Assembly: GCA_016294035.1 (NCBI GenBank)
Contig: JAEDCT010000017.1
Span: 1-48,252 of the forward strand
Length of the DNA stretch: 48,252 nucleotides
Source: Treponema sp.
GTDB taxonomy: Bacteria > Spirochaetota > Spirochaetia > Treponematales > Treponemataceae
Reading direction: 5' to 3'
Shown here: one piece after another, positions 40,267 through 48,252 of the stretch
Numbering within the stretch: position 1 is the stretch's first letter
Layout: each line of letters begins with the position of its first letter
The notes under the pieces: model-generated
Told to the model about the DNA's origin: nothing
Database searches by the model: none
What the model saw: only the letters and a program-made list of their open reading frames with translations
Position numbers and translations under genes: made by a program

Positions 40267-41718
40267 ATGGAACTTCTATCACCTGCAGGCAATGTTGAAA
40301 AACTAAAGTACGCATATTTTTATGGGGCAGACGCTTCTTATATTGGACTCAAGAATTTTTCCCTTAGAGTTAAGGCAGACAACTTTTATCAGGATGAATA
40401 CAAGAAAGTCATTGAGCTAAAGGAAAAATTTCCAGGCAAAAAACTCCACTGTGCGCTCAACATTTCATTTCACAATCATGAAATAGACAGACTCATAGAA
40501 AACATTCCATATTTCAAGCAGTATCCTATTGATGCATTTATCATTCAGGATCTGGGAATTGTTCCAATAATCCAGAAAAACTTTCCTGATGCACAGCTTC
40601 ATCTTTCAACACAGGCAAGCTGCATGAACCGAGAAGCCGTAAAAATGTACAAGTCCCTGGGGTTTTCAAGAGTAGTCATGGGGCGTGAAGCATCCCTCAA
40701 GGAAATTGCAGAAATCAAGAATGCAGTTCCAGATATGGAAATCGAATGTTTCATCCACGGAGCCATGTGCATTGCATATGCCGGCCGCTGTCTGATGAGT
40801 TCATACCTCACAGGACGAAGCGCACAGGAAGGCTTCTGCTCACACACATGCCGTTGGGACTATGATGTTCTTACTGCAAAAAAAATTGCAGAAAGCGGAG
40901 AACTGGTACTTCGCGAGCACAAGAGACAAGACGAATACTTTCCTATCTACGAGGGAAATGATTTTACGGCAGTCCTTTCCAGCAAAGATCTGTGCATGAT
41001 TGACCATCTCAAGGAACTCAAGGAAGCTGGTGTTGACTCTCTCAAAATCGAAGGACGCATGAAAAGTGTTTACTATGTTGCACTTATTACACGTGCATAC
41101 AGAAAAGCATTGGATGCTCTGGAAGGAAAAATCACGCAGGATGAAGCTTCTCCATTCATTGATGAACTTTACAAGGCAAGTCACAGACCATTCACGACTG
41201 CATTTTATTTCAACAAATCAGATGCAGACGTTACAGTAAGCGGTGCAAGTGACAGTCCATACGAGCTTGCTGCAGAAATCGGGCAAATGCTTTCAGAATT
41301 AGAAGAAAATGAAATTCTGAAAAAGGCAGCAGATTACAAGAAACTGCAGGATGATGAATATGCAGCCTTATGCGACCAGGCAAAAGCAGCTTATGACAAG
41401 CGCGTTAAGGATCAGCCAGACAAGCACCTTCCATTGGCAACAAAAATCGAAGGATATAGGATGTACAGTCTTGAAGCCCTCAACATGCTCAATGAATCAA
41501 CAGAAATGCAGCTTGTTAGCCCGAACATTGTTGGAAAAGACATTAAGTTCAAAAAAGATTTTGTTCTCATCAACCCGGAAAACGGTGAACTTTACAACTG
41601 GGTATGTAACGGACACCCTTGCGTAATTTACACAAACATGGAAGTTTCAGAAGGTTCCCTAATCAGAACAAAAGATGAAAACTATGTGGAAGGCAAATTC
41701 AGGGATTCTGGAAGATAA
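40267..41718 (+). CDS. U32-family protein (RlhA/TrhP type)
   Basis: A 483-residue U32 protein. MELLSPAGNVEKLKYAYFYGADASYIG is the family opening in two halves. ECFIHGAMCIAYAGRCLMSS and GFCSHTCRWDY provide the conserved Cys residues, and DSLKIEGRMKS closes the core. Members once called collagenase-like peptidases are now known to hydroxylate rRNA or tRNA (RlhA, TrhP) and use Fe-S or prephenate-derived chemistry. Which RNA is modified here is unknown. Starts three bases after the esterase stop; converges with the dihydrouridine synthase gene 12 bases later with no clear terminator. Confidence 0.88.
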   Translation: MELLSPAGNVEKLKYAYFYGADASYIGLKNFSLRVKADNFYQDEYKKVIELKEKFPGKKLHCALNISFHNHEIDRLIENIPYFKQYPIDAFIIQDLGIVPIIQKNFPDAQLHLSTQASCMNREAVKMYKSLGFSRVVMGREASLKEIAEIKNAVPDMEIECFIHGAMCIAYAGRCLMSSYLTGRSAQEGFCSHTCRWDYDVLTAKKIAESGELVLREHKRQDEYFPIYEGNDFTAVLSSKDLCMIDHLKELKEAGVDSLKIEGRMKSVYYVALITRAYRKALDALEGKITQDEASPFIDELYKASHRPFTTAFYFNKSDADVTVSGASDSPYELAAEIGQMLSELEENEILKKAADYKKLQDDEYAALCDQAKAAYDKRVKDQPDKHLPLATKIEGYRMYSLEALNMLNESTEMQLVSPNIVGKDIKFKKDFVLINPENGELYNWVCNGHPCVIYTNMEVSEGSLIRTKDENYVEGKFRDSGR

Positions 41719-41730
41719 TTTTTTGCAGAA

Positions 41731-42726
41731 CTAGATTTCAATAAACTGCTCACCCGGCATTTCATCAAAATAGGAATCAATTTTATTATGACTGTCTTCC
41801 ATACCGAAGTAGTTCATCATCTTTGATCCAAAGTAATGAGCGAACTCAAACTGCTTGCAGTAATAGGCAAAAAATCTCTGTACCCTTGTTTTCCAGAATT
41901 CCTCAGGCTGACATTCAACCATGTCTTCAAGAAACTTGTGAGCAACGAGCTTTCTGTCTACAGTGATTCTATTGAAATTGTCATTAAGTTCAATGTTTGA
42001 AAGTTTCCTGAAAATCCACGGCTCAACTGCTGCCTGAGTTGCAATCATCATGCCCTTAGCATCAGGCGCCATTTTTCTTGCATACTCATATGAAGCCTCG
42101 TCTTTCACAAAGCCATTGAGATACACATCAACATTCTTGTAGCGGCTGCAAAGTTCCTGAACATAGGCATACCTGGGATATGTTCTTGGTTTTTCCCGGA
42201 TTGTTCTTGCATGAAGGGTAATAAGCTCAACACCCTCACTGACAAGCATATCTGTAAAAGAAAAAAAATCATTGTCCTTAAAATCATCCTTTCCAAGACG
42301 ACACTTAACACTCAAGCGCAAATGCTCACCAGTAGATTTTTCATGTTCCAGGATTGCCTTCTTAACTTCCCTGACACATTGAGCTGTTTCAGAAATGGGT
42401 TTCAGCATCCAGCCAATTCCAGCACCAAGCTTATATATCTGGGGAGCACTACAGCCCATATTTATGTCTATTCCAAGACCACCTTGCGTGCACAGAAAGG
42501 AAGCAGCTTTTCCCATGGTAACTCCATCCCAACCTGTAAGCTGCCAGACAATTTTATCTTCAACAGTCCCATTCATCAAATAAAATTTTTCAAATGGACC
42601 CATATTAAGCAGGGATGAGGCATTAATCATTTCTGTAAAATATTCATCACAAAAACCAAAGGCTTCCACACATCGTCTGAAAGCCTCGTGACTAATTGTG
42701 GCCATTGGACCGCATATAAACTTCAT
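41731..42726 (-). CDS. tRNA-dihydrouridine synthase family protein
   Basis: A 331-residue Dus enzyme: FICGPMATISHEAFR opens the FMN barrel, INMGCSAPQI carries the catalytic Cys region, SVKCRLG and ITLHARTIRE are the phosphate and FMN segments, and VYLNGFV with MMIATQAAVEPWIF follow. Dus reduces uridine in tRNA D-loops with NADPH. The subgroup (DusA, B or C) cannot be assigned. The usual CPSP motif is CSAP here. The ATG directly follows a TGA stop in one reading of the small upstream gene, so the pair looks packed. Confidence 0.88.
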   Translation of the reverse strand: MKFICGPMATISHEAFRRCVEAFGFCDEYFTEMINASSLLNMGPFEKFYLMNGTVEDKIVWQLTGWDGVTMGKAASFLCTQGGLGIDINMGCSAPQIYKLGAGIGWMLKPISETAQCVREVKKAILEHEKSTGEHLRLSVKCRLGKDDFKDNDFFSFTDMLVSEGVELITLHARTIREKPRTYPRYAYVQELCSRYKNVDVYLNGFVKDEASYEYARKMAPDAKGMMIATQAAVEPWIFRKLSNIELNDNFNRITVDRKLVAHKFLEDMVECQPEEFWKTRVQRFFAYYCKQFEFAHYFGSKMMNYFGMEDSHNKIDSYFDEMPGEQFIEI

Positions 42727-42885
42727 TCAAATACTCTGCAAAAATTCTTGCACTATCTGCACACAATTTTGGGCATGGCCGCTTCTTGTAATACTCTGCA
42801 GTTCTTTCTTCAGACACTGAGCTTCCGGAATTTGAAACAACATCCCTTGCAAGGAAAGTCTTGCTGCTTCATCTGGAGAAATCAT
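42727..42885 (-). CDS. Small gene between mrp and dus, possibly frameshifted
   Basis: An ATG at 42885 overlaps the mrp stop (TAATG). The direct frame gives 52 residues (MISPDEAARLSLQG...) and ends TGA right before the dus ATG. From about 42853, however, the -1 frame is open to 42692 and has codons far more typical of this genome (GCA, TCA, GGA, CCA, GTT). It would join as ...EAARLSL-ARDVVSNSG and later contain RPCPKLCADSARIFAEYL. The direct frame uses CAA, TTG, GTG and ATA, which neighbours avoid. Either a base has been lost or the short frame is real. No family is recognised; a CPxLC pair hints at metal binding. Confidence 0.5.
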   Translation of the reverse strand: MISPDEAARLSLQGMLFQIPEAQCLKKELQSITRSGHAQNCVQIVQEFLQSI

Positions 42886-43733
42886 TACTTGAGATTCTCC
42901 ACTGCCTTAACTGCATCAGCAATTTCAGCAACCTGAAGGTTTTCAATATCACCATCATCAACTGACTTTGAAACTCTCTGTTCCATAGGAATTCTTGCAA
43001 GAAGAGGAATCTTGAATTCTTCTGAAATCTTGTCAATATTACTTTCACCAAAAATCTTGATTTCCTTGTTACAGTCAGGACATTTTACATAGCTCATGTT
43101 TTCAATAAGACCAAGAATAGGTATGTTCATCATGTTTGCCATATTTACTGCCTTTTCAACAATAACACGAACAAGCTGCTGAGGAGATGCAACAATAATA
43201 ATTCCATCAACAGGAAGAGACTGGAAAACTGTAAGAGGCACATCTCCGGTTCCAGGAGGGCAATCAACAAACATATAGTCTACGTCTTCCCAGCAAACAT
43301 CTGTCCAGAACTGTTTTACGGCCCCAGAAATAACAGGACCACGCCAGACTACAGGATCAGTTTCATTCTGAAGAAGAAAATTCATTGACATAAGCTGAAT
43401 GCCAGTTTTTGTTTTTACAGTCTTAAGATATCCACCGTCAGTTCCATCTTCTTTCTTTTCAGCAACACTTTCTGCTCTTGCATTATTCATTCCAAAAGAC
43501 TTAGGAATTGAAGGTCCTGTAATATCAGCATCAAGAACAGCGCATCTTTTTCCATCTCTGGAAACTGCACACGCAAGAAGACTTGTTACAAGAGACTTTC
43601 CAACCCCTCCCTTTCCAGAAACAATGCCAATAACCTTCTTTACTGAAGAATCTTTTCTCAAAGTTTCATGAAGAGGCCTTGAAGAACAATCCTTCGAACA
43701 AGACGAACATTTTCCGCCACAATTTTCTGCCAT
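42885..43733 (-). CDS. mrp: Mrp/NBP35-type Fe-S carrier ATPase
   Basis: A 282-residue P-loop protein. The N-terminus CGGKCSSCSKDC is a Cys cluster. GKGGVGKS (residues 40-47) is the deviant Walker A, DADITGPSIPKSFGM follows, then DCPPGTGDVPL and the CxxC of YVKCPDCNKEI that holds a bridging 4Fe-4S cluster in this family. It moves Fe-S clusters to target proteins. GAGG eight bases upstream fixes ATG 43733; an in-frame ATG 39 bases earlier has no such site. It is the first gene of a unit with the small gene and dus. Confidence 0.93.
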   Translation of the reverse strand: MAENCGGKCSSCSKDCSSRPLHETLRKDSSVKKVIGIVSGKGGVGKSLVTSLLACAVSRDGKRCAVLDADITGPSIPKSFGMNNARAESVAEKKEDGTDGGYLKTVKTKTGIQLMSMNFLLQNETDPVVWRGPVISGAVKQFWTDVCWEDVDYMFVDCPPGTGDVPLTVFQSLPVDGIIIVASPQQLVRVIVEKAVNMANMMNIPILGLIENMSYVKCPDCNKEIKIFGESNIDKISEEFKIPLLARIPMEQRVSKSVDDGDIENLQVAEIADAVKAVENLK

Positions 43734-43846
43734 AGAGCTATCCTCAAAATAAGTATTGAAATAAATTTTCAAAACAAAACATAACGATTTTTTTCGAAAA
43801 CTGTTATTGAATTATAAAAAAAAAATCAGTAGTATTCAACTCAACC

Positions 43847-45178
43847 ATGTTTCCACCATTTGATGAAAAAGAAGCCTATTCTCTTTGCCTGAAAATTTCA
43901 GAAAACCTCAGGAACGGATCCTACTCAATTTATTCAAGCTCAATGGAAAGTGTGGAAAGAAAAAATTTCCCGGTCATGCTTGGATCCCTAATATGCAAAG
44001 ACAAAAACAATGAAAAAGTCAAGCTTTTTGCAATTTCCGGTTCAACAAAAAAAATCAAGAAGAATAAGGATGACGATTTAATTTTTGTTGATGCAATAGT
44101 TTCAGCAGAACAAATTGAAAAGGCTCTCGAAAAAAATGATGATGAAATTCATGCCCTTACAAACACAATAAACAGTTACAGTGGTTCCACAGAAGTCCTG
44201 GAATCATTGAAAAAGAAAAGACTTGAGCTTACTTCACAATCACAGAAAAATGTTTTTAACCTTTATTCATTTTACTGCATAGACGGAAAAAAACGCTCAC
44301 TCAAGGAAATATGCACAAACAATTTTCCACCAACCGGCACAGGTGAATGCTGCGAACCTAAACTTCTAAACTATGCATTCAAAAACAACCTTCAACCACT
44401 TAGCATGGCAGAAATACTTTTCAGGCGGGATGAAAAAATCGAAGAACAGGATATCAAAGCAATTCCACCCTGTGATGAAAGATGCTCACTGATCCTGCCT
44501 TCAATGCTGGGAATAAAAATTCTATACAGGGACGAAGACATAATTGTGGTCAACAAGCAAAGCGGACTTCTAAGCGTTCCGGGACGTGGACCAGACAAGC
44601 AGGACTGTATCGTAAACCGTGTAAAAAAAATTTTCCCCGGCTGCATTCAACAGCCTGCAGTTCACAGACTGGACATGGAAACCTCTGGAATCATGGTTCT
44701 TGCATTCACGAAGGAAGCACACAAAAACATCAATAAACAATTTGAAGAAGGACTCGTGCAAAAAAAATATGTTGCACTGCTGGATGGAATTCTTCCAAAA
44801 CTCAAAATCCCGAATGAGGGACAAATGGAACTGTACTTTAGACTCGACATTGACAACAGACCACACCAGATCTGGGATGAGGTGAACGGTAAAAAAGCAG
44901 TTACCCAGTGGAAGATTCTTGGAGTTGAACGCTACACAGATCCACATGGAAAAACCACAAATGCAACCAGAGTCCTGTTCATTCCACACACAGGCCGAAC
45001 GCACCAGTTGAGACTTGCAAGCGCCGACAAACATGGTTTCAATGTTCCAATCATCGGAGACACACTCTACGGAAAATGTACTCTCGGTCAAAGACTTATG
45101 CTTCATGCACAGTACATAAAATTCACCCACCCCACAACCGGACAGACAATGGAATTCACATGCCCGGCAGAATTCTAG
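43847..45178 (+). CDS. RluA-family RNA pseudouridine synthase
   Basis: A 443-residue protein whose C-terminal part, about 225-440, is an RluA-type synthase: ILYRDEDIIVVNKQSGLLSVPG, then AVHRLDMETSG with the catalytic Asp276, and PHTGRTHQLRL for RNA contact. Residues 1-215 are an unusual N-terminal extension with Lys/Glu-rich helices and a cluster of Cys (CCEPKL, CDERC); similar long forms carry a domain that may bind RNA. Such enzymes isomerise uridine in rRNA or tRNA; the target is not known. Promoter elements are poor. Confidence 0.88.
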   Translation: MFPPFDEKEAYSLCLKISENLRNGSYSIYSSSMESVERKNFPVMLGSLICKDKNNEKVKLFAISGSTKKIKKNKDDDLIFVDAIVSAEQIEKALEKNDDEIHALTNTINSYSGSTEVLESLKKKRLELTSQSQKNVFNLYSFYCIDGKKRSLKEICTNNFPPTGTGECCEPKLLNYAFKNNLQPLSMAEILFRRDEKIEEQDIKAIPPCDERCSLILPSMLGIKILYRDEDIIVVNKQSGLLSVPGRGPDKQDCIVNRVKKIFPGCIQQPAVHRLDMETSGIMVLAFTKEAHKNINKQFEEGLVQKKYVALLDGILPKLKIPNEGQMELYFRLDIDNRPHQIWDEVNGKKAVTQWKILGVERYTDPHGKTTNATRVLFIPHTGRTHQLRLASADKHGFNVPIIGDTLYGKCTLGQRLMLHAQYIKFTHPTTGQTMEFTCPAEF

Positions 45179-45307
45179 AATTCAGTAAATTTCAGGAAGA
45201 AGCCCCTTGCGGAAAGTATAGCAATGCAGAAGCTACACCAGGGGAAGCACAGCAGAAAGCTTTTTTTTAACTGCAAGTTTTTTTAATTTTGTCGTCATTT
45301 TTTATTG

Positions 45308-45321
45308 TTAGACATACCTAA
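45308..45321. promoter_or_regulatory. Operator box 1 of feo: TTAG-N6-CTAA
   Basis: TTAGacatacCTAA, upstream of the -35. It is the first of three boxes with identical arms and spacing. Confidence 0.65.
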
Positions 45322-45325
45322 CTAC

Positions 45326-45355
45326 TTGACATAATTAGCATAAACTAACTATAGT
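45326..45355 (+). promoter_or_regulatory. Promoter of feo operon
   Basis: TTGACA (45326-45331) and TATAGT (45350-45355) are 18 bp apart. The predicted start is near 45362. The -35/-10 region is interleaved with operator boxes 2 and 3. Confidence 0.7.
45335..45348. promoter_or_regulatory. Operator box 2 of feo: TTAG-N6-CTAA
   Basis: TTAGcataaaCTAA lies between -35 and -10. Its right arm is also the left half of the perfect palindrome CTAACTATAGTTAG (45345-45358), which covers the -10. Confidence 0.65.
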
Positions 45356-45368
45356 TAGAGTATACTAA
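45355..45368. promoter_or_regulatory. Operator box 3 of feo: TTAG-N6-CTAA
   Basis: TTAGagtataCTAA starts at the end of the -10 and covers the predicted transcription start. DtxR-family metal repressors (IdeR, TroR, MntR) recognise TTAG/CTAA-type half sites, although with other spacings. The iron-transport context fits such a regulator; none is encoded in the window. Confidence 0.65.
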
Positions 45369-45388
45369 TTATCTTCATAAAAAAGGAT

Positions 45389-45610
45389 ATGGAAAACATC
45401 ATGCCAATCTACATGGCTCACATTGGAGAAGAATATCTCGTAAAAAAAGTAGGTGGTCTTGAAGAAACAAAACACCACCTCAAGAACCTTGGCTTTGTTC
45501 CGGGAGCTCAGGTAAGCGTGGTAGCAGTAATGAACGGAAACCTGATTGTTCAGGTCAAGGATGCCAGGGTTGCCATCAGCAAAGAACTTGCAGGAAAAAT
45601 AATTATTTAA
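45389..45610 (+). CDS. feoA: FeoA-family protein, first copy
   Basis: An SH3-like FeoA protein of about 70-73 residues: GEEYLVKKVGG, LGFVPGAQVSVVAVMNGNLIV and KDARVAISKELAGKI are typical of FeoA. It assists FeoB in ferrous-iron uptake at the inner face of the membrane. ATG 45389 has AAGGA only one base upstream, which is too close. ATG 45401 (MPIYMAHIGEE) has the same AAGGA 13 bases away. Homologues commonly begin MP(L/I)xMA, so 45401 may be the true start. The second FeoA begins 12 bases after its stop. Confidence 0.85.
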   Translation: MENIMPIYMAHIGEEYLVKKVGGLEETKHHLKNLGFVPGAQVSVVAVMNGNLIVQVKDARVAISKELAGKIII

Positions 45611-45622
45611 GAGGTAATAAAT

Positions 45623-45841
45623 ATGACATTGAAGGAAGTTAAGCCTGGGTCAACAGTAAAGGTTGTAAAAATCTCAGGTGAAGGCGCGGTCAAACGCAGG
45701 ATCATGGAAATGGGACTTACAAAAGGCATTGAAGTATTTGTCCGCAAAGTAGCCCCTCTTGGAGATCCAGTAGAAGTAACGGTAAGGGATTATGAACTTT
45801 CCGTTCGTAAAGCTGATGCTGAATTAGTTGAAGTAGAATAA
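45623..45841 (+). CDS. feoA: FeoA-family protein, second copy
   Basis: A 72-residue FeoA with the standard opening TLKEVKPGSTVKVVKISGEG and RRIMEMGLTKGIEVFVRKVAPLGDPVEV. It is distinct in sequence from the first copy, and tandem FeoA genes before FeoB are frequent in anaerobes. GAGG seven bases upstream of the ATG gives a good ribosome-binding site. A 123-bp gap filled by a GC-rich element separates it from feoB. Confidence 0.92.
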   Translation: MTLKEVKPGSTVKVVKISGEGAVKRRIMEMGLTKGIEVFVRKVAPLGDPVEVTVRDYELSVRKADAELVEVE

Positions 45842-45844
45842 GAG

Positions 45845-45943
45845 GGCGTTCCCCTTCGCTGCGCTGCGGGTCGGCAGTTCCAGGCTCCACTACGTTCGGT
45901 GCCTGCGCACCCGCTTCGCGGCCTTCCATTGCCTAACGCAAAA
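45845..45943. repeat. GC-rich repeat element inside the feo operon
   Basis: About 95 bases between feoA2 and feoB are GC-rich and full of short inverted repeats: GCGTT near the start and AACGC at the end, GCGGGT/ACCCGC, and AGGC/GCCT. It resembles the block at 10609-10675. Sitting within an operon, it may fold in the mRNA and change the feoA:feoB ratio. No coding function. Confidence 0.55.
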
Positions 45944-45964
45944 AATTTAAACGAGGAAAAAGAA

Positions 45965-48252
45965 ATGAAAATCGCACTTGCAGGAAACCCTAACGCGGGA
46001 AAAACAACTTTATTCAATGCTCTTACAGGCTCAAACCAGTTTGTAGGCAACTGGCCTGGAGTTACAGTAGAAAAGAAAGAAGGAAAACTCAAAGGCCACA
46101 AGAACGTAGAGATCATGGACTTGCCGGGCATCTATTCCCTTTCGCCATATACTTTGGAAGAAGTAGTTTCAAGAAACTATCTTGTAAAAGATCGCCCTGA
46201 TGCAATTCTCAACATCATTGACGGAACAAACCTTGAACGCAACCTCTACCTTACGACACAGCTTGTTGAACTTGGCATACCGATGGTAATCGCCGTAAAC
46301 ATGATGGATGTGGTAAAGAAAAACGGAGATAAAATTCATCTTAAGGAAATGTCACAGGTTCTTGGATGTCCTGTCTATGAAATCTCTGCCCTCAAAAACA
46401 AAGGATGCATGGAAGCGGCTGTTGCTGCAATAAAGGCCGCGGAAGAAAAGAAACCCATGGTCTATCAGCACAGATTTGAATCCTGCGTTGAACATGCCCT
46501 TGCACATATCGAAGAGGCCGTGATCCACAATCTTCCGGAAGAAAAACAGAGATGGTATTCCGTAAAACTTTTTGAACGCGACTCAAAGGTTATTGAACAG
46601 CTTAAGGAAGCAGAAGGAATAACAGTGGGGACAGACATCCTTGCTCATATTGAAGATGACATCAAGACCTGCGAAAAAGAACTTGATGACGATTCAGAAT
46701 CAATCATCACAGCAGAACGCTACAAGTACATCGATTCAATTATCAAATCATGCGTTACAAAAAAGCAGAAGGCAAGCAAGCTCAACACTTCGGACAAAAT
46801 CGACCGCATTGTAACAAACCGCTGGCTTGCCCTTCCTATTTTTGCCGTGGTAATGTGGGCAGTTTATTACATAGCCATGGTTACAGTTGGTGCCGCAGCA
46901 ACAGACTGGGCAAACGACGGACTTTTTGGTGACGGCTACCATCTCTTTGGAATAGGCAACGATGCTTACGAAGAGGCTAGTGAAGAATTCGGAGATTCCC
47001 CTGCAATTATTGAAGCATTCAACAACGGAGAGTTTACATATACGGTGCAGGATGAAGAGACTCTTGAAGTTTCAGAACCGATTGAATTCACAGAAAGTGA
47101 TGTTGTTGCCGCAAAGGCAATGGTTGAAAAATATGGAGAAGAAGGTCCATCTCCCGATGCTTACGGAATCTGGATTCCGGGTGTTCCGGCAGTAATTGAA
47201 TCTGCCCTTGATGCAATTGAATGTGCCCACTGGCTTAAAGGCTTGATTCTTGATGGTATTGTTGCAGGTGTCGGTGCAGTTCTTGGTTTTGTTCCTCAGA
47301 TGCTGGTTCTCTTCTTCCTTCTTGCATTCCTTGAAGCCTGCGGTTACATGGCACGAATCGCCTTCATCATGGACCGTGTTTTCCGCCGCTTTGGATTGTC
47401 TGGAAAATCTTTCATTCCGATGCTGGTTGGTACAGGTTGCGGTATTCCAGGTATCATGGCAAGCCGAACAATTGAAAATGAACGTGACCGCAAGATGACA
47501 ATCATGACAACAACTTTCATTCCTTGTGGTGCAAAAACTCCGTTCATCGCCATGGTTGCCGGTGCAATCTTTGGTGGATCCGCCTGGGTTGCAACAAGCG
47601 CCTACTTCATCGGTATTGCCGCAATCCTTTGTTCTGGAATCATGTTAAAGAAAACAAAGATGTTTGCAGGTGATGCAGCACCCTTCGTTATGGAACTTCC
47701 AGCCTATCACTGGCCTACAATGGGAAACCTGCTTCGTTCAATGTGGGAACGCGGATGGTCATTCATAAAGAAAGCGGGAACAATCATCCTCCTTTCTACA
47801 ATCGTAATCTGGTTCCTTTCTAACTTTGGATGGGCAGACGGCACATTCGGAATGCGTGCATTTACAATGCTGGAAGAAGATCAGATGGACTGTTCAATTC
47901 TTGCTTACTTTGGCCGCGGAATCTGCTGGCTCTTCCAGCCTCTTGGTTGGGGCAACTGGCAGGCTACAGTTGCAGCAATCACAGGTCTTGTAGCAAAGGA
48001 AAATATTGTCGGTACTATGGGAATTCTTTACGGCGGAACAGAAGCCTATGCAAACATGGCTGCCGTATTTACAGGCATAACCGGTATGTCATTCCTTATC
48101 TTCAATCTTCTTTGTGCTCCTTGTTTTGCCGCCATGGGTGCCATCAAGCGCGAAATGAACAACACAAAATGGTTCTGGTTTGCCATTGGGTATGAATGTG
48201 GATTTGCCTACATCATCGCTTTCATTGTAAATCAGCTGGGCGGTTTGTTTAC
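45965..48252 (+). CDS. feoB: Ferrous iron transporter FeoB (truncated by window end)
   Basis: The main Fe(II) permease: an N-terminal GTPase domain with G1 GNPNAGKTT (residues 7-15), switch GNWPGVTVEKKEG, DLPG and NMMD, a helical GDI-like spacer, then membrane segments from about residue 285. The core carries the Gate-type segments LVGTGCGIPGIMASR and FIPCGAKTPF, whose Cys residues are conserved in FeoB. A loop of about 80 acidic residues lies between the first membrane segments. 762 codons are visible and no stop is reached, so the C-terminus is missing. ATG 45965 with GAGGA upstream is the start. Confidence 0.97.
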   Translation, partial: MKIALAGNPNAGKTTLFNALTGSNQFVGNWPGVTVEKKEGKLKGHKNVEIMDLPGIYSLSPYTLEEVVSRNYLVKDRPDAILNIIDGTNLERNLYLTTQLVELGIPMVIAVNMMDVVKKNGDKIHLKEMSQVLGCPVYEISALKNKGCMEAAVAAIKAAEEKKPMVYQHRFESCVEHALAHIEEAVIHNLPEEKQRWYSVKLFERDSKVIEQLKEAEGITVGTDILAHIEDDIKTCEKELDDDSESIITAERYKYIDSIIKSCVTKKQKASKLNTSDKIDRIVTNRWLALPIFAVVMWAVYYIAMVTVGAAATDWANDGLFGDGYHLFGIGNDAYEEASEEFGDSPAIIEAFNNGEFTYTVQDEETLEVSEPIEFTESDVVAAKAMVEKYGEEGPSPDAYGIWIPGVPAVIESALDAIECAHWLKGLILDGIVAGVGAVLGFVPQMLVLFFLLAFLEACGYMARIAFIMDRVFRRFGLSGKSFIPMLVGTGCGIPGIMASRTIENERDRKMTIMTTTFIPCGAKTPFIAMVAGAIFGGSAWVATSAYFIGIAAILCSGIMLKKTKMFAGDAAPFVMELPAYHWPTMGNLLRSMWERGWSFIKKAGTIILLSTIVIWFLSNFGWADGTFGMRAFTMLEEDQMDCSILAYFGRGICWLFQPLGWGNWQATVAAITGLVAKENIVGTMGILYGGTEAYANMAAVFTGITGMSFLIFNLLCAPCFAAMGAIKREMNNTKWFWFAIGYECGFAYIIAFIVNQLGGLF

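Noticed and set aside
45179..45300. Possible terminator after the pseudouridine synthase gene
   Set aside because: There are T runs at about 45260 and 45278, but no stem longer than four pairs could be found next to them.
1..48252. CRISPR arrays, insertion sequences, integrases or phage genes
   Set aside because: No regularly spaced repeats, transposase or integrase motifs, or phage structural genes were seen anywhere in the window.

Overview
The window looks like a chromosomal segment of a gut or rumen Treponema-type spirochaete. The evidence is indirect. The gene families (DUF4954, class MetAA MetA, a FeoA-FeoA-FeoB operon, SulP, U32, an RlmM-like methylase, an M16-like secreted protein) and the A+T-rich codon use (GCA, GGA, TCA, GAA, CTT favoured) fit that group. 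The fibre-degradation flavour comes from a domain-permuted GH3 beta-glucosidase of the type known from rumen bacteria. No rRNA, CRISPR array, prophage or insertion sequence was seen. One tRNA (Cys-GCA) is present. The window opens next to an unresolved gene start and closes inside feoB.

Layout. 1-5.4 kb: a DUF4424-like envelope protein, a 52-residue membrane protein, an FMN-dependent alpha-hydroxy-acid dehydrogenase with an ECF transporter S component, then parA-parB-araC, where the AraC protein carries a degenerate receiver domain. 5.4-10.6 kb: permuted GH3 beta-glucosidase, an ACT-domain regulator, and a convergent NagZ-like exported hexosaminidase. 10.6-13.5 kb: a hairpin-rich, tRNA-Cys-containing intergenic region, then purE-purF on the minus strand. 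13.4-18.1 kb: AraC regulator with an attenuator-like leader, SulP transporter, rpmB, and a DUF4143-type AAA ATPase preceded by a possible structured RNA. 18.2-27.4 kb: metallo-beta-lactamase protein with a DUF4954 beta-helix protein, a catalytically dead M16 homologue, a dGTPase, a YkgJ-type cysteine-cluster protein and a DUF1015 protein. 27.4-38.3 kb: htrA-uvrB, a leucine-attenuated leuA, pta, an alpha/beta hydrolase, ilvB with its own leader terminator, a PilZ protein and an RlmM-like methylase. 38.3-45.2 kb: metA divergent from an HSL-type esterase, U32, Dus, a small and possibly frameshifted gene, Mrp, and an RluA-type pseudouridine synthase. 45.3-48.25 kb: an iron-uptake feo operon with three identical-architecture operator boxes.

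Regulation is the most striking part. For many genes the best promoter places the predicted transcription start on, or within 0-4 nt of, the start codon, with no Shine-Dalgarno sequence. Other genes (GH3, rpmB, leuA, pta, ilvB, feo, the second araC) have true leaders with Shine-Dalgarno sites. Three of those leaders (leuA, ilvB, second araC) contain a terminator hairpin between promoter and gene. The leuA leader also encodes a 17-residue peptide with five consecutive Leu codons, and its own start codon coincides with the predicted transcription start. All promoter and structure calls come from reading the sequence by eye and have not been tested by computation or experiment.
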